Assembly: GCA_029287455.1 (NCBI GenBank) | Contig: JARFRB010000124.1 | Location: forward strand, 1-51,795 | Reading direction: 5' to 3' | Length of the DNA stretch: 51,795 nt | Source: Pelagibius litoralis | GTDB lineage: Bacteria > Pseudomonadota > Alphaproteobacteria > Kiloniellales > DSM-21159 | In this document: in pieces, positions 7,872 through 16,218 of the stretch | Layout of the letters: every line of letters begins with the position of its first letter | Numbering within the stretch: the first letter of the stretch is position 1 | Notes under the pieces: generated by a model | The model's database searches: none | Told to the model about the DNA's origin: nothing | Seen by the model: the letters and a program-made list of their open reading frames with translations, nothing else | Translations under genes and position numbers: made by a program

Positions 7872-8653
7872 GCCGCGGCACTCCCCGGCCCGGTGAGTTC
7901 GGAGAAGGCCCGTTCCAGATCCATGGCACCGGTTTCGGCGACGAGGGCCTTCGCTTTGGCGTCGCGCAGCACCCGACCTTCGTGCAGCACCACCACTTCG
8001 TCCTCGCCCTCGATCTCGTCGGCCAGGTGCGTCGCCCAGAGCACGCCGATCTTCCGGTCCGCCGTCAGCCCATGCACGTAGTCGACGAGAGCGCGGCGGG
8101 TCGGGATGTCCAGCCCGACCGTGGGCTCATCCAGCAGCAAGAGAGACGGTTCGTGCAGAAGGGCGCGCGCGATTTCTAGGCGACGCCGTTGCCCGCCACT
8201 GAGCGCGCGCACCTTGTCTGCGCGCCGGTCCACCAGATCAAGCTGGGCCAGCACTTCCCCGCCACGCTCTCGAGCAACCTTGGGCGCCAAGCCACGCAAG
8301 GCGGCGAAATAGGAGAGATTCTGCGCGACGGTGAGATCAAGGTCCAGGGTGGGCTGCTGGAAGACCACACCGAGCGAGCCGAGCGCCTGGGCGCGCCGGT
8401 CACGAATCGACAGGCCCGCGATACGCACATCCCCGTCCCGCGCCACTTGCAGCCCTGTGATCAGCGAAAACAGCGTCGTCTTGCCGGCCCCGTTCGCCCC
8501 AAGCAATGCCACGAAGCCGCCACGCGGAACCGTTAGGGATACCGAAGTCAGCACCTTACGCTGGGCGTAGGCGAAGGAAACGCCCTCCACCGAAAGCAGC
8601 GCTTCCCCGCTGATCTCTTCACCGCTGACCTCTCCGGCGCTGTCCACATTCAT
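7868..8653 (-). CDS. ABC transporter ATP-binding protein, PQQ-associated
   Basis: A 261-residue nucleotide-binding subunit. Walker A is GANGAGKT (about 52-59), the Q-loop is VVFQQPTLDLDLTV, the signature is LSGGQ (151-155) and Walker B is LLLLDEP (171-177), with the switch His in WATHLADEIE. The VVFQQPTLDLDLTV and VLWATHL wording is typical of the ATPase found with PQQ-dependent catabolism clusters. I chose the ATG at 8653, preceded by a G-rich ribosome site, because the sequence before it looks non-coding. An in-frame ATG at about 8734 would add 27 residues. It pairs with the permease that overlaps it. Confidence 0.87.
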   Translation of the reverse strand: MNVDSAGEVSGEEISGEALLSVEGVSFAYAQRKVLTSVSLTVPRGGFVALLGANGAGKTTLFSLITGLQVARDGDVRIAGLSIRDRRAQALGSLGVVFQQPTLDLDLTVAQNLSYFAALRGLAPKVARERGGEVLAQLDLVDRRADKVRALSGGQRRRLEIARALLHEPSLLLLDEPTVGLDIPTRRALVDYVHGLTADRKIGVLWATHLADEIEGEDEVVVLHEGRVLRDAKAKALVAETGAMDLERAFSELTGPGSAAA

Positions 8654-8986
8654 GTGGCACGATCCCCCCGTCGCTCGGCCGGCGTTCGGATGCTCGAACC
8701 AGGCCGCGCTGCATCCTCGTGCCTGGGTATGCATCGTCGCGGCAGGGCTTGGCAACTGGATTGAAGGGCCCCTGGAAGCTGTGCGCGTCAGCCTGGCCGC
8801 AGTTTAGCGCTTGCCCTCCCCCGCACCGCTCAAGCTATTTTCCTTTGACACCGCCGATCAAGGGGATTGTCTTTCTTTGCGCGAACCTTGATCAATGAAT
8901 CGCTGTGCCGGACGGCTGCGGGTTCGTGCCGGCAAGCCAAGAACTTTTGGCGGCCAGACAGAAGAAATTATCGAGGCCCATTCCTG

Positions 8987-9394
8987 ATGACCAAAATTTC
9001 GCTAGCAGCTCTCTTGATTTACTTCGCAGCATCGACCGTCACGACCAGCGAAGCCTTGGCCACTGGCGCCGGAGAAGGCGAGTGGGTCATGTACACCGAG
9101 GAATCGAATGGCGACACTTATTTCTACGATGCGTCGCGCGTGGAAAAGACCGCTGCGTTGCGTCGAGTTTGGAATGGCATCCGTTACAAAAGGTCCGTCA
9201 TGGCCGCTTCCAGCTATCTAACCCTCTTGGAAATCGACTGCTCCGAGCGGACAGAGAGAGTATTGGAAAGCACTTTCTTCACAGACAAAGACTGGAAGAA
9301 ACCTGCCATGATGACGAATACGACGGAAAAGCCGAAGCGCCAGATCGTGGCGGGTTCCCCGACGGAACGCCTAAGTGAGATTTTGTGCGATTGA
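8987..9394 (+). CDS. Small secreted protein, surface-adhesin E-like
   Basis: A 135-residue protein with a Sec signal peptide (MTKISLAALLIYFAAS, ending EALA). The mature part, WVMYTEESNGDTYFYDASRV, VWNGIRYKRS and YLTLLEIDCSERTERVL, resembles the surface-adhesin protein E-like domain: an initial Trp/Tyr strand, a tyrosine/aspartate turn, and a cysteine in the LEIDC strand. Start ATG 8987 has a weak GAGG site. Codon use is less GC-rich than in the pqq genes. The function is unknown; the domain link is a pattern match made by eye. A bidirectional terminator follows. Confidence 0.6.
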   Translation: MTKISLAALLIYFAASTVTTSEALATGAGEGEWVMYTEESNGDTYFYDASRVEKTAALRRVWNGIRYKRSVMAASSYLTLLEIDCSERTERVLESTFFTDKDWKKPAMMTNTTEKPKRQIVAGSPTERLSEILCD

Positions 9395-9452
9395 TAGAGG
9401 GTTTGCGCGCCGAGACCTTTGAAACAGGATCATAAACTTTCCGAGCAAAAGA

Positions 9453-9485
9453 GTGCCCGCGCTACCTGTGTAACGCGGGCACTTT
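9453..9485. terminator. Bidirectional intrinsic terminator
   Basis: A perfect 9-bp stem, GTGCCCGCG (9453-9461) with CGCGGGCAC (9474-9482), encloses a 12-base loop. It is followed by TTT on the plus strand and TCTTTT on the minus strand. It lies between two convergent genes and can end both transcripts. Confidence 0.85.
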
Positions 9486-9515
9486 GGTTAAGAGGTTCCC
9501 CTCCTGCTTCGGGAG

Positions 9516-10838
9516 TTACCTCATGCTTTCCGCTGTGATTCTGTAGATCTTACCTTCATCCGTGGAAGCGTAAAGCGCGTCATCCGGCCCCATGACCAGA
9601 CCACGGAATCGCTCCGAGAACCCGAGAGGCATGCGCGTGATTCCGTTGATCCCCATACCATCGGGGGTCAAGCTGATCATGTCGATCCGGGAGCCAATTG
9701 GCGTGTCACCAAAACCGATACCCATGATGCCGACCGCCAAACGACCCTCGTAGATGCCCCAATTGTCGCCTTTCAGAAAAGCGGCGGAACCGGTGCCTTG
9801 CGAGAAACCGTTGTTGTTCCACGACGGCGGCATCAAATCCTCGAAGCGCGTGTCGCTCATCGGGGTATACGCTGCACGAACCGCCGGGTCCATGCCGTCC
9901 ATCTGATTTGGCTCGTAGCCGCAGTACTGGTCCGGGCACTCACCTCTACCCGCAATTTTCTCCGCGGGGTCCCAACCGGCATTTCCACCATTCACAAGAG
10001 CGGTGATCTCATCGTTGTGCCACGGGCCGTGTTCAGCCGTGAACGCTTTACCGTCACTTGGGCGGAAATCGATGCCTTGGACATTTCTATGTCCATAAGT
10101 GTAGATGCGATCATCAAAGCCTTCGGGGGGATTGTTGTCCGGGTGCGCATTCCCGTCCATATCGATCCGCAGAACTTTACCGCACAGAAGCTGCCCATCC
10201 TGAGGACAGATCCCCCGGTGCCGGTCACCGCCAGCGACCCAGAGGTAGCCGCCAGGGCCAATGCGGATTCGACCACCGTTGTGGGCGCCAGGACCACCGA
10301 AAGGCTGATTGGATTCAAACGGCTTGTACTGAATGTCCGTCACGATGTCGGTCCGGTCGGAGACGCTCGTGAGATCGTCACTGACCTTGAACCTCATGAC
10401 GATGTTGCCGTCGCATTTTTCAAAATTGGTCTTGCAACCATCGCCGTGATACTTGTTCGAAGTCGAGTAGACATAAAGGGTGCGGTTGTCTGCGAAGTGT
10501 CGATCTGCGACCACTCCAAGCATACCCGCTTGTCCATCGCAAAAGAGGTCACCGCCACTATCGGCGAAGCCCGTGGAGTCCTTCATTCCGTACAATGCAT
10601 GCACGGTTCCATCACTCGTTCTTACCGAGAGGCCTTTGCATTGTTGAGTGAAGAACATTGTGCCGTCTGGCAAAAAAGCCATGTCCCAAGGTAGATCGAG
10701 TCCTTCTAGGACAACGGATGATGAAATCTTGGGCACGTCCATGCCTTGGTGCTCATCTGCCTGAGCAGCAAACGGTGCTCCGAGAATCAAGGCACCGGCT
10801 ATGACTCCCGAGCAGATGCCACTTGATATTTCCTTCAT
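9516..10838 (-). CDS. Second secreted PQQ-dependent sugar dehydrogenase
   Basis: A 440-residue secreted beta-propeller protein of the glucose/sorbosone dehydrogenase (Asd/YliI-like) family. The ATG at 10838 follows AGGGAGGAAAAC and opens a signal peptide of about 28 residues ending AAQA. Family blocks are LPWDMAFLPDGTMFFT, GMLGVVADRHFADNRTLYVYS, the GGPGAHNGGRIRIGPGGYLWVAGGD region, GHRNVQGIDF and the late EHGPWHNDEI. Several Cys pairs (FEKCDG, GICPQDG, ECPDQYCGY) suggest periplasmic disulfides. Base composition is lower in GC than the first dehydrogenase, so separate acquisition is possible. A broken cytochrome c gene lies directly upstream in operon position. Confidence 0.87.
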   Translation of the reverse strand: MKEISSGICSGVIAGALILGAPFAAQADEHQGMDVPKISSSVVLEGLDLPWDMAFLPDGTMFFTQQCKGLSVRTSDGTVHALYGMKDSTGFADSGGDLFCDGQAGMLGVVADRHFADNRTLYVYSTSNKYHGDGCKTNFEKCDGNIVMRFKVSDDLTSVSDRTDIVTDIQYKPFESNQPFGGPGAHNGGRIRIGPGGYLWVAGGDRHRGICPQDGQLLCGKVLRIDMDGNAHPDNNPPEGFDDRIYTYGHRNVQGIDFRPSDGKAFTAEHGPWHNDEITALVNGGNAGWDPAEKIAGRGECPDQYCGYEPNQMDGMDPAVRAAYTPMSDTRFEDLMPPSWNNNGFSQGTGSAAFLKGDNWGIYEGRLAVGIMGIGFGDTPIGSRIDMISLTPDGMGINGITRMPLGFSERFRGLVMGPDDALYASTDEGKIYRITAESMR

Positions 10839-10848
10839 GTTTTCCTCC

Positions 10849-11043
10849 CTACTCAACTTTCCATTTTACATCTTCCAAATACGCGGCCAGATTTTCGATT
10901 TCCTCATCCCTCAATGGCTTCGCCATCTTAATCGTTAGAGATGAGTTTGGGCCTTGTCTAACGCCTTCACTGTAGACATCTACTTTGGCCGTCGTAGAAG
11001 AGACTCCCCTGCCAGACACTTTTGGAAAACTGGCACCGCATTT
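10849..11043 (-). pseudogene. Cytochrome c remnant, heme half lost
   Basis: An open frame of about 64 codons ends at TAG 10849-10851, inside the ribosome site of the dehydrogenase gene. Its tail, MAKPLRDEEIENLAAYLED, and the preceding VYSEGVRQG match the C-terminal half of class I cytochromes c and align with the intact cytochrome at 1860 (FRSGK, then QQLSDEDIADLSAWY). There is no CxxCH. A TGA closes the frame at 11044-11046, and a neighbouring frame carries a VFQKC-like piece, suggesting frameshift plus loss of the N-terminal half. Most likely the remains of the electron acceptor gene once paired with the downstream enzyme. Confidence 0.6.
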
Positions 11044-11046
11044 TCA

Positions 11047-11577
11047 GGCGGGCCTCTAGCAAGGACTATTACCGTATCTGATTTGGCGCTGTCAGTCTAA
11101 TGCGAACCAATCTTCTTTTGTCGCCGAGTGGCAGATCCTTCAGCGAACAGTTCGCGCAATTCTGCCAGGCCGGCGGAGCGGTTTGTCTTGAATGTGGATC
11201 GTCGGTTCAGGTGACGGTCGTGGTTAAAGTGGCGTTGGATCGAAGCTTAAGCGCGCGTTGCATTGGACGGCGCAGCCTGCGCCCTTGCACACTTTAGCAA
11301 GTAGACTCGTATCGCGTTTAACACGCCAGGATCGGTACCGGACAGGATGTTTAGCCGGACGAAATCCGATGAAGCCCGTTAGCGGCATCCCGCAACCTAA
11401 CACCTCGTAACTGTCTGATAAAATTATTATTTTCTGCAGTTTTGAGTGAGTCTTGCCGTGACCTTGGCGGCTCTCTGGGACGCTGAGGTGCAGTTTTGGC
11501 TCGCATCGCCAGCCTCGATAAAGAATACTCACGTACATCGGCTTCAAAGAACGAGAAAACCCTTAGGGAGGTAGAGA
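11047..11577. other. 530-bp gene-free stretch
   Basis: No convincing gene, tRNA or terminator was found. Short open frames here lack a ribosome site and do not resemble proteins. The last part must hold the promoter of the following TRAP operon; AGGGAGG at about 11563-11569 is its ribosome site. No sigma-54 -24/-12 pair was found. Confidence 0.6.
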
Positions 11578-12702
11578 ATGTCTGATAAGTCCGTTTCACG
11601 CCGTAAGTTCCTGAGAGGCGGCGCCGTCGCCGCCGGCGCCACCGCGGGTGCGGTCGCAGCCCCCGCGGTGCTCGCGCAAGCGCCAAAGACGCTGAAAATG
11701 CAGGGCTCCTGGGGAGCCTCGTCGATCTTCAGCGAGATGGCGCGGCAATACACCGACCGGGTCGAGGAGATGTCGGGCGGCAAGCTTAAGATCGACTACC
11801 TGCCGGCCGGGGCCGTCGTGAAGGCGTTCCAGGTTCAGGATGCTTGCGCCGACGGCGTGCTCGACTGCGCGCACACCGTGACCGCCTACTGGTACGGCAG
11901 GAACAAGGCCGCCTCACTCTTCGGCACGGGCCCGCAGTTCGGCCAGTCAGCGGCCCAGAACGTTGCCTGGATGCATTTTGGCGGTGGCAACGAGCTCTAT
12001 CGCGAGCTGGTCCAGGACATCCTCGGATTGAACCTGGTCGGCTTCATTTCCTTGCCCATGCCCCCGCAGCCGCTGGGGTGGTTCAACAAGGAGATCACAT
12101 CCGTCGACGATATCCAGGGCCTGAAGTACCGCACAGTGGGCTTGGCGACCGACATCATGCAGACCATGGGCATGAAGGTGACGCAGCTGCCCGGCGGCGA
12201 AATCGTTCCGGCGCTAGAGCGCGGGGTGATCGAGGCCTTCGAGTTCAACAACCCGACGGCGGACCGTCAGTTCGGTGCCCAGGACGTCTCCAAGCACTAC
12301 ATGCTGAGCTCCTATCACCAGGCGGGCGAGTACTTCGAGCTGATCTTCAATAAGGACGTCTACGACGACCTGGATCCGGCCGAGCAAGCGATCATCAAAT
12401 ACGCCGCCGAGGCCGCCAACACGGCGAACTTCGGCCTGGCGATGGACCGCTATTCGCAAGATCTGCAGACCTTGATCAACGACGACGGCGTCAACGTTTA
12501 TCGCACGCCGGACTCGGTTCTCAAGGCACAGCTCGAGGCTTGGGACGTCGTGCTGAAGGACTTGATGGAAGACTCCTTCTTCAAGACGGTCGTGGAGAGC
12601 CAGAAAGCCTGGGCGGAACGGGTCGCCTACTACACGATCCAGAACGAGGTCGACTTCCGGCTCGCCTACAACCACTACTTCCCGGGCAAGCTTCCCGGTT
12701 GA
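11578..12702 (+). CDS. TRAP transporter substrate-binding protein (TakP-like)
   Basis: A 374-residue periplasmic protein of the DctP superfamily. The twin-arginine signal SRRKFLRGG (about residues 7-15) implies export in folded form. The mature domain starts near AQAPKTLKMQGSW. The binding region has GLKYRTVGLATDIMQTMG, with the conserved Arg that pairs with a substrate carboxylate, and LPGGEIVPALERGVIEAFEFNNP, like the 2-oxoacid-binding TakP/mannitol-chloroaromatic subgroup. A carboxylate ligand is likely, but its identity is open. AGGGAGG precedes the ATG. It is separated from its permease genes by a strong hairpin. Confidence 0.9.
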   Translation: MSDKSVSRRKFLRGGAVAAGATAGAVAAPAVLAQAPKTLKMQGSWGASSIFSEMARQYTDRVEEMSGGKLKIDYLPAGAVVKAFQVQDACADGVLDCAHTVTAYWYGRNKAASLFGTGPQFGQSAAQNVAWMHFGGGNELYRELVQDILGLNLVGFISLPMPPQPLGWFNKEITSVDDIQGLKYRTVGLATDIMQTMGMKVTQLPGGEIVPALERGVIEAFEFNNPTADRQFGAQDVSKHYMLSSYHQAGEYFELIFNKDVYDDLDPAEQAIIKYAAEAANTANFGLAMDRYSQDLQTLINDDGVNVYRTPDSVLKAQLEAWDVVLKDLMEDSFFKTVVESQKAWAERVAYYTIQNEVDFRLAYNHYFPGKLPG

Positions 12703-12728
12703 CGCTGGCTGGCCCATAAGACCCGAGG

Positions 12729-12760
12729 ATGAAGGGCGGCTTCCGCCGCCCTTCATTTTT
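12729..12760 (+). terminator. Intrinsic terminator/attenuator between TRAP genes
   Basis: A perfect 12-bp stem (ATGAAGGGCGGC, 12729-12740, with its complement 12745-12756) closes a TTCC tetraloop and runs into TTTTT. This is a textbook intrinsic terminator 26 bases after the binding-protein gene and 56 bases before the permease gene. Partial readthrough would give much more binding protein than membrane subunits. Confidence 0.9.
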
Positions 12761-12815
12761 CGGCCGCGGGCGGACAGGCGACCGCCAGGCCGAGCATCGC
12801 TCGTCAGGGGGAGAG

Positions 12816-13439
12816 ATGGAAAGATACATCCGTTTCGCCGACTCGGTGTCGGCATGGTTCGGCAAGGCCTTTGCCTGGTGCATCATCGTGATGACCTTCG
12901 GCGTCGGCTACGAGGTGTTTGTCCGCTACGTCCTGCGCGACCCGACCTCCTGGGCCTTCGATCTCTCCTACATGATGTACGGCACGCTGTTCATGATGGC
13001 CGGCGCCTACACCCTGTCCCGGGACGGCCATGTGCGCGGGGATTTCGTCTACCGGCTATGGCAACCGAAAACCCAGGCGCGGGTGGAGTTCGTCCTCTAC
13101 TTCCTGTTCTTCTTCCCCGGCGTGCTCGCTTTGATCCTGGCCGGGTGGAAATACGCCGAACGCTCACTGCGCTACAACGAAGTGAGCGTGATGAGCCCCG
13201 CCAACATTCCGATCTTCCAATTCAAGATGATTATCGTCGCCGCCGGCGTCTTGCTGCTGATCCAAGGCATCGCCCAGGTCTTCCGCTGCGTTATATGCAT
13301 GCGGACCGGCGAGTGGCCCAAGCATCAGGAAGACATCGAGGAGCTTGAGGACATCCTCTTGAAACAGGCCGAGGAGAAGGCCTTGCAGCATTCCTCGGAA
13401 GCCGTCGACATCATCCATCCCGAGGGAGAGAAGAAGTGA
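12816..13439 (+). CDS. TRAP transporter small permease (DctQ type)
   Basis: A 207-residue membrane protein with four predicted transmembrane segments, of the DctQ family. Recognised by GVGYEVFVRYVLRDPTSWAFDLSYMMYGTLFMMAGAYTL, whose Arg-Tyr and Trp positions are typical, followed by the RDGHVRGDF loop. The C-terminus is a charged tail (about 165-207). I place the start at the ATG 12816, preceded by AGGGGGAGAG; upstream in-frame sequence belongs to the hairpin. The stop overlaps the large permease start by 4 bases. DctQ subunits assist the large subunit in substrate transport driven by an ion gradient. Confidence 0.9.
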   Translation: MERYIRFADSVSAWFGKAFAWCIIVMTFGVGYEVFVRYVLRDPTSWAFDLSYMMYGTLFMMAGAYTLSRDGHVRGDFVYRLWQPKTQARVEFVLYFLFFFPGVLALILAGWKYAERSLRYNEVSVMSPANIPIFQFKMIIVAAGVLLLIQGIAQVFRCVICMRTGEWPKHQEDIEELEDILLKQAEEKALQHSSEAVDIIHPEGEKK

Positions 13440-14857
13440 CTGACCCTCAAATCGCGGTGATGATGCTCGGCATCTTCATTCTCACGATCTTCCTGGGTTT
13501 TCCCATCTGCTTCACGCTGATGGCCATGGGGGTTGCCTTCGGCTACTACGCCTACTTCGAGCCCGACCGGATGTGGCGCAGCTATAACAAAGCGGTCGAG
13601 GGCGGCGCCGATAGCTGGACGCAGTTCACCACCTGGATTGAAGGTCTGTTCAACAACCAGATCTTCGATCTTTTCGTGAACCAAACCTACTCGGTGATGG
13701 CGAACGACGTGCTGACGGCCGTGCCCTTGTTCCTGTTCATGGGCTACATCGTCGAGCGCGCGAATATCGTCAATCGATTGTTCGATACCCTCTACGTCTC
13801 CGCCAAGCGGCTGCCCGGCGCCATGGCGGTGGCGGCGCTGGCCACCTGCGCGCTCTTCGCGACCGCGACCGGGATCATCGGCGCGGTAGTCACCCTGATG
13901 GGCATGCTGGCCCTGCCGGCCATGCTGCGCGCCCGCTACGACACCTCCTTCGCCTCGGGTGTGATTTGCGCTGGTGGCTGCCTGGGCATTCTGATCCCAC
14001 CGTCGATCATGCTGATCGTCTACGCGGCGACCTCCAACGTCTCGATCGTGCGCCTTTACGCGGGCGCGCTGCTGCCGGGATTCTTGCTGGCGGGGCTTTA
14101 CATGGTCTACGTGGTCGGCCGCGCGTGGCTGAATCCCAAACTGGCGCCAAAGCCACCGGAGGACGAGACCGACGACCTTAGCGCCGGGCAGGTGGCGCTG
14201 ATGCTGATCACCTCCTTCTTCCCGCTGGCGATCCTGATCCTCTCGGTTCTGGGAGCCATTCTCTTCGGGCTGGCAACGCCCTCGGAAGCGGCCTCGGTGG
14301 GGGCGCTTGGCGGGCTGGTCCTCGCCGCCGCATACCGCGCGCTGACCTGGCAGCGGCTCAAGGAGTCCGTCTATCTCACCGTGCGCACCTCCGCCATGGT
14401 GTGCTGGCTTTTCGTCGGCTCCTGGGTGTTCTCCTCGGTGTTCTCCTATCTTGGCGGCGAGCAGCTGATCAACGAATTCGTGATCGGCCTCAACCTCTCG
14501 CCGATCATGTTCCTGATCATCGCGCAGATCATCATCTTCCTCTTGGGCTGGCCCCTGGAATGGTCGGAGATCATCATCATCTTCGTGCCGATCTTCCTGC
14601 CGCTGCTTGGGTATTTCGATATCGATCCGCTGTTCTTCGGGATCTTGGTCGCCCTCAATCTGCAAACCTCCTTCTTGACACCGCCGATGGCGATGGCCGC
14701 GTACTATCTGAAAGGCGTCGCCCCGCCGGGGGTCGAGCTGATGCAGATTTTCAAGGGAGTGATGCCATTCCTATCCATGATCATCCTGTGCATGGTTCTT
14801 CTCTATACCTTCCCACAGATCGCCTTCTGGCTGCCGGATCTGGTCTACAATAGGTGA
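13436..14857 (+). CDS. TRAP transporter large permease (DctM type)
   Basis: A 473-residue polytopic membrane protein of the DctM family, the ion-coupled transport subunit. Recognised by GFPICFTLMAMGVAFGYYAYF, the ATATGIIGAVVTLMGMLALPAML repeat region, CAGGCLGILIPPSIMLIVYA and, late, FLTPPMAMAAYYLKGVAPP. About twelve hydrophobic segments are visible. The start is GTG (13436), overlapping the small permease stop as GTGA. The stop likewise overlaps the amidase start. An extended loop after the first segments (about 40-75) makes it somewhat longer than the second TRAP permease here. Confidence 0.93.
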   Translation: MTDPQIAVMMLGIFILTIFLGFPICFTLMAMGVAFGYYAYFEPDRMWRSYNKAVEGGADSWTQFTTWIEGLFNNQIFDLFVNQTYSVMANDVLTAVPLFLFMGYIVERANIVNRLFDTLYVSAKRLPGAMAVAALATCALFATATGIIGAVVTLMGMLALPAMLRARYDTSFASGVICAGGCLGILIPPSIMLIVYAATSNVSIVRLYAGALLPGFLLAGLYMVYVVGRAWLNPKLAPKPPEDETDDLSAGQVALMLITSFFPLAILILSVLGAILFGLATPSEAASVGALGGLVLAAAYRALTWQRLKESVYLTVRTSAMVCWLFVGSWVFSSVFSYLGGEQLINEFVIGLNLSPIMFLIIAQIIIFLLGWPLEWSEIIIIFVPIFLPLLGYFDIDPLFFGILVALNLQTSFLTPPMAMAAYYLKGVAPPGVELMQIFKGVMPFLSMIILCMVLLYTFPQIAFWLPDLVYNR

Positions 14858-16203
14858 GCCAAGTGTCGATGGACTGGACGAGCCGGAGCGCGCTGGACCT
14901 GCGCGACGCCCTGGCGCGGGGCGACGTGAGCGCGGTGGAGGTGACTCGCGCTCACCTGGACCGGATCGGCGAGATCGATTCAGGTGTCGGTGCTTGGGCC
15001 TTCCTCGACTCGGGTCACGCCATGGCCCAGGCCGAGCGCTTGGACAAGCTCAGGCAAAGCGGTGCCGATATCGGGCCGCTGCACGGGGTTCCGGTCGGTG
15101 TGAAGGACATCATCGACACCAAGGACATGCCGACCCAGAACGGAACACCGGTGGACGCCGGCCGCCAGCCCAAGACGGACGCAGCGGTAGTCACCCGCTT
15201 GCGCCAAGCCGGAGCGGTCATCCTGGGCAAGACGGTCACGACGGAGCTGGCCTTTACCGCACCGTCCGCGACCCTCAACCCCCACAACCCGGCCCACACC
15301 CCCGGCGGTTCATCCTCTGGCTCGGCCGCGGCGGTGGCCGCCAACATGGTGCCCTTCGCGGTCGGCACCCAGACCGGCGGATCCATTGTCCGCCCGGCCT
15401 CCTTCTGCGGCGTGGTCGGCTTCAAGCCGACCCACGGCCTGATTGCACGCAGCGGCTGCGTGGTGCAAGCCTTCGAACTGGATACCATCGGCCCGATCGC
15501 CCGCTCGGTCGATGACGCGGCCCTGCTGGCCGAGGTGATGCAAGGCTACGACCCCGGAGATGAAGCAACGGTTCCGCGCGCGCCCTCGCGCATGCTCGCC
15601 ACGGCGCGAAGCAAACCGCCGGTGATCCCCTCGCTCGGCTTCGTCAAGACGCCGAAATGGGGCGATGCGGAGCCCTATCTGCAAGAGGCCTTCGGGGAAC
15701 TGACCGAGGTGCTTGGAGACCTCTGCGACGAGGTTGCGCTACCGGATGTCTTCGCGAATTCATGGCCAGCGCACCGGACGGTCATGGTCACTGGCTTTGC
15801 GCGCAACCTCGGCCACTACGAAGAGCGGTTCGGCGACCAACTCAGCGAGCAACTGCGCCACGCTATCGTCGAGGGCAGGACCGTGAGCGCGGTGGACTAT
15901 CTCGCGGCCCGCGACTGGTGCGACGTCCTCAATCAAGGCTTGGACGAGGTGTTCGAGCGCTACGATGCGATTCTAACCCCAGCAGCGCCCGGGGAGGCCC
16001 CCGCGGACTTGAACACCACCGGAAATCCCGTCTTCAATGCCATGTGGTCGTTTCTGGGCACTCCGGCGATTACCTTGCCGCTCATGGCCGGCCCGAATGG
16101 CTTGCCCATGGGCGTGCAGTTGGTCGGCCCGCGCGGAGACGATGCCCGGCTGCTCAGGACCGCCAATTGGCTCTATGATAGGATCATGACCGATGAGGAT
16201 TAA
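14854..16203 (+). CDS. Amidase signature family enzyme
   Basis: A 449-residue amidase signature hydrolase. The catalytic triad is visible: Lys84 in GVPVGVKDIID, the cis-Ser in GGSSSGSAAA (151-160) and the nucleophile Ser177 in GTQTGGSIVRP. It would cleave an amide or aryl/alkyl carboxamide in the cytoplasm. The GTG start overlaps the TRAP large permease stop by 4 bases, so transport and hydrolysis are coupled in one operon. The transported ligand may be an amide that this enzyme opens, or a related acid; that is inference. It is not GatA: no gatB or gatC is near. Confidence 0.9.
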   Translation: MSQVSMDWTSRSALDLRDALARGDVSAVEVTRAHLDRIGEIDSGVGAWAFLDSGHAMAQAERLDKLRQSGADIGPLHGVPVGVKDIIDTKDMPTQNGTPVDAGRQPKTDAAVVTRLRQAGAVILGKTVTTELAFTAPSATLNPHNPAHTPGGSSSGSAAAVAANMVPFAVGTQTGGSIVRPASFCGVVGFKPTHGLIARSGCVVQAFELDTIGPIARSVDDAALLAEVMQGYDPGDEATVPRAPSRMLATARSKPPVIPSLGFVKTPKWGDAEPYLQEAFGELTEVLGDLCDEVALPDVFANSWPAHRTVMVTGFARNLGHYEERFGDQLSEQLRHAIVEGRTVSAVDYLAARDWCDVLNQGLDEVFERYDAILTPAAPGEAPADLNTTGNPVFNAMWSFLGTPAITLPLMAGPNGLPMGVQLVGPRGDDARLLRTANWLYDRIMTDED

Positions 16204-16218
16204 CGAGGGAGCGCGGCG

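Noticed and set aside
11100-11297. A 65-codon plus-strand open frame in the empty region
   Set aside because: It has no ribosome site, no protein-like pattern and no neighbours in the same direction nearby.
13325-14665. A 446-codon open frame on the minus strand opposite the first TRAP permease genes
   Set aside because: It is rich in His, Glu, Asp and Gln repeats, matches no family, and lies opposite clear transporter genes. High GC in the coding strand opens the reverse frame.
14854-16203. GatA subunit of the glutamyl-tRNA amidotransferase
   Set aside because: The amidase signature is shared, but gatB and gatC are absent and the gene is joined to a TRAP operon.
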